Shown piece by piece: positions 58,045 to 64,000 of a stretch of DNA of 64,000 nucleotides (position 1 is the first letter of the stretch; every line of letters starts with the position of its first letter). Where the stretch lies: the NCBI RefSeq assembly GCF_964355755.1, contig NC_092678.1, positions 5,678,922 through 5,742,921 on the forward strand. Reading direction: 5' to 3'. A program made the position numbers and the translations under genes. Source of the DNA: Antedon mediterranea (lineage: Eukaryota > Echinodermata > Crinoidea > Comatulida > Antedonidae). The notes under the pieces are model-generated. The model saw only the letters and a list, made by a program, of their open reading frames with translations, made no database searches and was not told where the DNA came from.

Positions 58045-60282
58045 TCGGTATTAATATCCAGATGCTGGTAAATTAAGTATCTTATTGTGACGACGATGTT
58101 ACTCACTAATAGTTCACACAAATTATAAGCAATCTTATACAGTTAAAAATATGATAAACATCTTGAAAAAACAATCTTATTTGGAGTTGTTTTCGTTAAA
58201 TAAATTCGGTACCAACAATGTTTTACTTGCATCAAATGAGCATACAATACCTCAATATAATCGCTTTTCTTGGACAAAGATATAATACCAGGTCTAATAA
58301 CCCAATTTACTATAGGCCTACGTTTTAAATCTGTTGTGTGAACATACTGTTAACTCTTGGCCATCACCTGACTGTTCTTGTAAAACGGTTGTTGCCACCG
58401 GTCTACCTCTTCACTCTTGAAAGAATAATCAAATCACGGCCACAAAATAATCCTAATGCGACTGCCGTTGTTGCTTTTACACACACAGTAAATACACATC
58501 ACCTTATTCATTATCTTAAAACATTGTAACAACACAAAAATTCACAAGATACCACATATTAGTTGTCAATACAAGTACTATCACACTATCAATGTACAAA
58601 CACAACGCATAGCTAAACTAACAGTAAGACAGTCTATTATAGTTTGTGTAACAGTATTGGAATTCGGACATAAAGTTGATAAAACTATTTCTAGATGAAT
58701 AATCACAAATTATTTTATTGAGTTCTACACACCCAAGTAACCTTTAAAACGTGTTGACGTCAATTTTATTTTAAAAAACAACCATTGTTTTTTTTATATT
58801 CATCCATTTAATTTTAGAAACAAAGTTTGCATTAATAAATTTAAATTTGTTTCCTGAAGTGCCCTTTTAATTTTATGGACAATTCTTGTAGCCAATTACT
58901 TTCATGTACTATAAGGTAGGCTTAAATTCATTTTTTCTTTCAGTTGCTTACACTTGCCCCTTTTTGAGGAAAAATGATGTTCCAAAAGGTATTTTTATGC
59001 ACATGTTTTGAAAACGAAAATAAACCAACTCAAATTGCAAGTTTTATAATATTCTTTATTAACACTTTAGTCTATACGGAAACTTTTATCCAGGGAACTA
59101 TACTTTAATTTTATCCAAGAAACCACCACATTCCTCACTCTCTCTCTGACCTCAACTTATTAATATTAATTGTATTCATTTTATAAAATAATAGATCAAA
59201 TAACGGTCATCTTTTAAAAGGTTTTATTTACACTTGCTTCTGTTGCGCAGTATTAACACAACAACCAATATACCCTATACAATTTACATTATTGTAATAA
59301 GTTCCTACATACATAGTTCTTCATTTGTGCCCCAAATGTGGTAGTGATATGCTCAAATATGGTAGTGATATGACATCGTCATGTCCATATATGGGCACAT
59401 CACATTTTTTGTCACATAAAGTTTGATAGTGTAGACAGAGCTTTAGAAATCCAGATGTATGAATCATAACTAACCGCTTTGGGGCGCTGATTTCTCTATG
59501 CTGACACGTTCAAAGTGCCTTCTTAATGTTTATGTTGCAAAGCTAATATAACTTCTGGCGTATTTCAAACGCAAGTTACATTTTTGTTAAATTACTCAAC
59601 TCACTGTACTTTACAGAGGATTAGAATTTGAGAGAATAATAATGGCAAATTAGTGTAGAGCCTAGGCTCAGTGCTCTTATGTTAGTTTAGTATACATGGT
59701 ATAATTACTTGTACAAGTGACTGTTCACCTGTAGATATGTAAATCAGAATGATTAAAAAAACCATGATTTTTAATGCAATTCGTAAAGCTGTTGTACCAT
59801 TTATTTAGGAACAGTACAAAAATCATTTTACTAGTAATATCAAACGTTTTATTGGTCCTAGCATAGCATGCAAACATATCCTTTTCATTGTCTGTATTTA
59901 CTATTTCAAATAAAATACCAAAGTGTGCAAACAGAAATAAAATGTTTGGGTGTTGTTTTCTGGTATTAAATGCAAACAATTCCTATGCTTACAATTTTGT
60001 TTTATATTCTAGTAATATCAAACACCCAATAGACTTATTTATGTTAGCACCATTAGGAATATAATTATATGAACTAAATTATAAAACCATAGTTAAATCA
60101 ACCTTTTAAAAACTAGTTGGGAAAATTGAATCAACACTATGCAGCCAAATGTAGGGGTTCATGGTGTAGGGAATGTAACTACATTTTAGGTTCCCCACCA
60201 ATTTTCAAGATATCTCTTTCACGTCGATCACAAAATAAAAAGTCCATTGAACCATGAACGTATACCCCATGATTGAACCTAT
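58045..60282. other. No gene seen
   Basis: AT-rich with scattered short open frames lacking family features. A duplicated 'tatggtagtgatatg' patch lies near 59340-59370. Confidence 0.4.
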
Positions 60283-60470
60283 GTAAAGGGTCTTTCACAC
60301 CTGTTCCGGTCAGGCGCCGGCAAATCCAATCGAACGTCAATGTTTCATTTTTACGCGACTATGCGCATATTGATTGGCGCACAGCCGCGTAGAGCGCCGT
60401 GAAAGCAAAACATTGGCGTTCGATTCGCCGGACCGGACGCGTGTCAGAACTGGTGTGAAATATCCTTTAC
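60283..60470. mobile_element. GC-rich palindromic MITE-like element
   Basis: The ends are inverted repeats (gtaaagggtctttcacacct on the left, gtaaaggatatttcacacca from the right), and similarity continues inward through 'tcgaacg' and 'caatgttt' patches. It stands out as CpG-rich in AT-rich surroundings. Superfamily unknown. Confidence 0.65.
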
Positions 60471-61656
60471 ACAAGAGTGCAGTTTGTGTTATATGCGCAT
60501 CCAATTTTGTATTATGCACATTCATGCAATGGAACAAATATTTTCATGAGGTTGACATAGAACACTCATCAAAATATTGAACCATTGCATCCACAAACAT
60601 TCATTATTCATATATTATTTAATAGCATTAGAATTTATTCATAAAACCGAGAATAATACAATAATTATTTTATAAAATTTAGCGCCAATAAAAATATGAT
60701 AATTTTGCACCAAACTTGTAAAGTAAACATAAATTTAAACCTAAAACAAAAAAGTAATTAATTTTTGACTTTTTTTTCTTTAATTTTTGTAATCTTTGGT
60801 GTAAAATTAATTAATATTAAAGCACTGGAAATCAAAATGTGTAACCATTAGTGGTTTTTTAGTGCTAATAGAAACTTGTTTATTAAAACCAACAGTGTTA
60901 CTATGACAAACACAAATATTACTGTACTGCCCTCTATTTGTGGGTTAACATAAACTTCTTTGATGAAACTTTTGTTAGTGCAGTATCAATCAACAGAATT
61001 AAACTTTTTTTAATTTGTATATCGTTATTAAATATACATATATTACATAATTTATCACTGTGGTCTTGATAATATAAAAAAAAATATGTTTTTGGCTTAA
61101 AAACTACATATAAATATACACGTTTAACAGGAAAAATAACACATAATAATTATTTTTTATAAAAATAGCACACTGGAGTCTCCTGTATAGACCACACTGT
61201 ACACAATTTGTTAACCCATTATATAACATATGATGAAACTAAAGACTACATAACTAGCTAAAAAATAATAGTAATTATTAAACCTTTAAATAATTAGTCG
61301 GAAATTCCTATAAAATAAGTAGGCTTAACAGTGAATAAAAATTATATTGTAAACAAATTTAAATATCTTAAAATATGAATTCATTTTATTATTAATGTGC
61401 TACAAATCAATTTATTCAATCAATTAAATATATTGAGTTTCTGATAGATTGAATGTACGGTAAACAAACATTAATTAAGCATTAATTTATTTTTCTATAA
61501 TTGGAAGATTCTTTTAATATAATTACTGTAAAAGATTCACCTAAATAAGGAAAAATTATACAATTATTTAAATATATTATTAAATTCATTCCACATAAAT
61601 CATAGAGCACATTCAAATGTTATTACAGTTTTTAAATGAAAAGTATTAAATTCTAT
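60471..61656. other. No gene seen
   Basis: Very AT-rich sequence without supported features. Confidence 0.4.
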
Positions 61657-61947
61657 AATTCTGGTGTTTCAATCCATGTGCGCCCTCATTGGGTTCAATT
61701 TAATCACGTTAGAAGCTGCATTGTGGGATATTGTTGACAAAAAAATAAAGAATTTTCCTTCCCTATAGATATTAGATTCATTTTTAAACCGCTATCGTTT
61801 AATTCTAAAACTGCAAAATGTTCTTGTTTTTATAAAATTGAGGAATAAGAATCTAGAAAATTTAGCACCCATTGCAAACGGTCAAATCATGGACAGGGTT
61901 TGCATAGTATGGTCACTGGGGGCGCATGGATTACGAAACAACAGAAT
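61657..61947. mobile_element. MITE-like element with inverted ends
   Basis: Left end aattctggtgtttcaatcca; right end, reverse complemented, aattctgttgtttcgtaatc. Each is followed by a GCGCCC patch. About 290 bp, non-coding. Confidence 0.55.
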
Positions 61948-62126
61948 TTAACCAGACCACTAGAACACCTGTAAGTGGTTAAATTGACTGATGAACAATT
62001 GACTGATGAACAACATCAATAAATCAAGTCAACTACTCAACAAATCAAACATTAACGAAGTACACTTGAGTTGCATATCAGTTATAAAATGGGCATTGTT
62101 AAAAAAATATTCCCATCAAAGTATCC

Positions 62127-62510
62127 TCACAAATGCGTATCCTCGACTTCAAATTTTCCCTTGTCTCCATTTGCTTGATCCTCCATCGGAACCATAGCTG
62201 TGTCAACTTTTATGCTAATTAGATGAGCGCCGTTTCCGTTCGTTCCTTTCTTCTCATTCATCATTGGGTTATCGTATCCTGTTACCTCATCGGATGCGTT
62301 ATCAGTGATGTACTCACCTCTCCGCGCACGTCGCCTATCGTACAAGATGTAAACTAGGCCAGTAAATAGAATAATGAACGACAAAACCGCTATGATAATA
62401 ACTGCTATAAAAAGACCATTGCTTTCATCATTGTCGTCTGAACTTTCTTGTGAGTCATTTTGCGTCTTTTCTGGTATTCCTGCGCTTATTTCTCCCAATT
62501 TAATTCCAAT
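62127..62510 (-). CDS. Last exon of an unrecognised single-pass membrane protein
   Basis: The exon follows a strong acceptor (ttaattttctgcag) at 62511 and is open for 127 codons to a stop. It encodes an acidic Ser/Asp-rich juxtamembrane stretch (NDSQESSDDNDESNG), one long hydrophobic segment (GLFIAVIIIAVLSFIILFTG and on), a basic stop-transfer DRRRARRG, and a cytoplasmic tail of about 70 residues with GYDNPMMN. The layout is that of a type I receptor or adhesion protein C-terminus. YDNP resembles NPxY-type sorting motifs but is not one. The ectodomain exons would lie at higher coordinates and were not found. No family was recognised. Confidence 0.6.
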   Translation of the reverse strand: MGIKLGEISAGIPEKTQNDSQESSDDNDESNGLFIAVIIIAVLSFIILFTGLVYILYDRRRARRGEYITDNASDEVTGYDNPMMNEKKGTNGNGAHLISIKVDTAMVPMEDQANGDKGKFEVEDTHL

Positions 62511-62710
62511 CTGCAGAAAATTAAGAAAAACAAAATTGTCTTACATTCGGATGACATTATTTTTAAAACAGTAGTAACAGGTCGGTTTCTGCTGCAAACA
62601 AAAACAAAAAGACAGGACAAATACATAACCCAATATATTGGAAATTTTTATCGACAACCACCCACTGATTTTAATGGTTTTTGGGAGCACAAATATTTAG
62701 CAGAAATGCT

Positions 62711-62795
62711 GTAGATATATATCTCCATTGAGATCCAGCCACTGATACCCACAGCATTGTCATTTTTTTCAGTAATTTGCCTTTGGATATATATA
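62711..62795 (+). mobile_element. Terminal fragment of the Penelope-like element family
   Basis: Contains tctccattgagatccagcc and 'cagtaatttgccttt', matching the 3' end of the element at 6620-7372 in opposite orientation. It ends in a (ta)n microsatellite. Confidence 0.6.
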
Positions 62796-62799
62796 TATA

Positions 62800-64000
62800 T
62801 ATATTATCTATTTTTATCTATTTTGAAATATTCTGTCGGAAAAAACAGGCCCCTCATTTACTAAAATCAACATTTTTCAATACTTGTTTTAAAACATATT
62901 GAAAGCAAATATTAAAACTGTTTATTCTGTAATTCTATGGCACCTTATACCACTGAATATAAAACTTGCAAACCCTAAAAAAGTTGACATGAGAACAGTG
63001 GATGTTGTTTCTCCTCACCTCCTCCTATGGAACCTCACAACAATATCATCAGCCAACAATATAATAATTAGTTATAGATTAAAATTTCATAGTTAATATT
63101 CCACTTGTCAATTGGAAATGTTTATGATAAATCATTGAATAGTTATGTTGCATCATATCTGCAGCCAGCTGGTATGAGGAGTGGTTAGAAGGTACTGGTA
63201 TCTGAGCACTTAACCCAGGTCAATAATTCAATGACGACATAATTAGTTTTGTGCAGTTCATTAAGGTTCAGTGGTGTTCAATTCTACTATAGGAACATCT
63301 TCATTTAAATACCCTATGGCAATAATACACTAACAGAAGAATCTGTGTTCTCACTGGAAATATTAGATTTGGGTGGTATAGCTTATCTTTCAGTCTATAG
63401 CCTTGTTCACACTGGATTTAAAAAAGGTAACTTTACCAAAGGTCATCAGCAAATTTGACCATTGTTCACACTGTGAATAATTTGACACAATGATTTTATC
63501 AAAATTTATCTGTGCCATTAAAAAATTATGATTAAGGTGCATGATGAAAGTTTGGACTTTTTGGCCAGCATGGTTAGTTTTATCAAAACCATTTTTTAGC
63601 AGGCAGTGGTCGGTAAAGTTACCCATAGCATTTGGATATGACTTTTCTTCGTCAAAATTGATCAAATTAAAGTCCAGTACCATCAAGGCTTATATAACAT
63701 CAAGAGAGCAAAGTTGTCTCTTTATTCCTGAACACAACATAATATATTTAATAAAAAAAGTTAGTTTTAAAAATTTAATTTATTATCTTATCTTTAATAT
63801 CTATCAAAATTAGAAAAGGAAATCAAGAACTCCTAGAGAATTCAAAATTACTATATTGTTAATTCTTCTATATAGCGCCCTCATATTCCACTGACAACAA
63901 CATATTGACTTCAACTGATTTCATTATTCAAACACATAAATGTGACATCCCACAGGTCGTACAGTAGGTCAAACAAGCATTTTCAATAAATCTTAACCAC
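62800..64000. other. No gene seen
   Basis: AT-rich. A weak inverted similarity (ggtaactttacc near 63425 and 63615) hints at another MITE but was not firm enough to call. Confidence 0.4.

Noticed and set aside
60337-60580. Overlapping open frames on both strands of the GC-rich patch
   Set aside because: They are products of the palindromic MITE at 60283-60470.
63390-63686. 98-codon minus-strand frame
   Set aside because: No domain, splice or codon evidence; the region contains inverted ggtaactttacc words suggesting a decayed MITE.

Overview
The window is AT-rich animal genomic DNA with spliced genes, a vertebrate-type GlcNAc 2-epimerase gene, tRNA-derived SINEs, LINE and Penelope-like debris, Helitrons and long foldback transposons. 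A marine invertebrate deuterostome, perhaps an echinoderm, fits best: large lineage-specific expansions of short class A receptors and foldback elements with 15-bp subrepeats are known there. No marker gene settles the species.

Layout. Positions 1-7613 are one copy of a segmental duplication whose partner is 41676-48065. The outer ~5 kb is almost identical between copies (degenerate LINE, 1.8-kb DNA transposon, 'ttattcgagg' repeat). The inner part is clearly older, and the change falls at a 41-bp inversion. From 7.6 to 49 kb lies a minus-strand array of class A (rhodopsin-type) GPCR genes. Its core is a three-gene module (types A, B, C) present three times: 8.9-15.1 kb, 16.5-22.4 kb and 27.5-35.1 kb. 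Around it are a further intact A-type gene (F, 48.0-49.0 kb), a frameshifted gene (E, 37.3-38.5 kb) and fragments at 7.58, 7.75 and 24.1 kb. A satellite block with inverted parts (24.5-26.7 kb) separates modules 2 and 3. Right of the array, on the plus strand, are the last five exons of an N-acetylglucosamine 2-epimerase (renin-binding protein) gene (50.85-53.44 kb). Part of one of its exons also lies at 23.1 kb inside the array. The right end (54-64 kb) holds a 59-bp minisatellite, terminal exons of two unrecognised minus-strand genes (one coiled-coil, one single-pass membrane), and MITE-like elements.

The receptors. Six genes look intact (A1, A2, B1, B2, B3, F). C2 is open but lacks the C-terminal tail. 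A3 is split by a Helitron, C1 by a 147-bp templated insertion, C3 by a 440-bp insertion plus a frameshift and a lost splice donor, and E by one extra base. All have a short ICL3, an E/D-R-F motif, CLxP in TM6, NPIVY in TM7, and where the tail survives it ends in xRV. They lack the usual TM3 cysteine but share a C-x6-C pair at TM6/ECL3. A-type receptors carry an acidic, poly-tyrosine extracellular N-terminus. Each gene has a short intron just upstream of or at its start. In C- and E-type genes the start codon appears to be the last codon of exon 1, with the junction right after ATGG.

Because every module has two or three paralogous copies, many insertions can be seen against an empty site in the same window: two Helitrons, two foldback elements, two TTAA elements, a 5-bp-TSD DNA transposon and a retroelement with a 15-bp TSD. 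All similarity statements come from reading and hand alignment; no database or alignment program was used.
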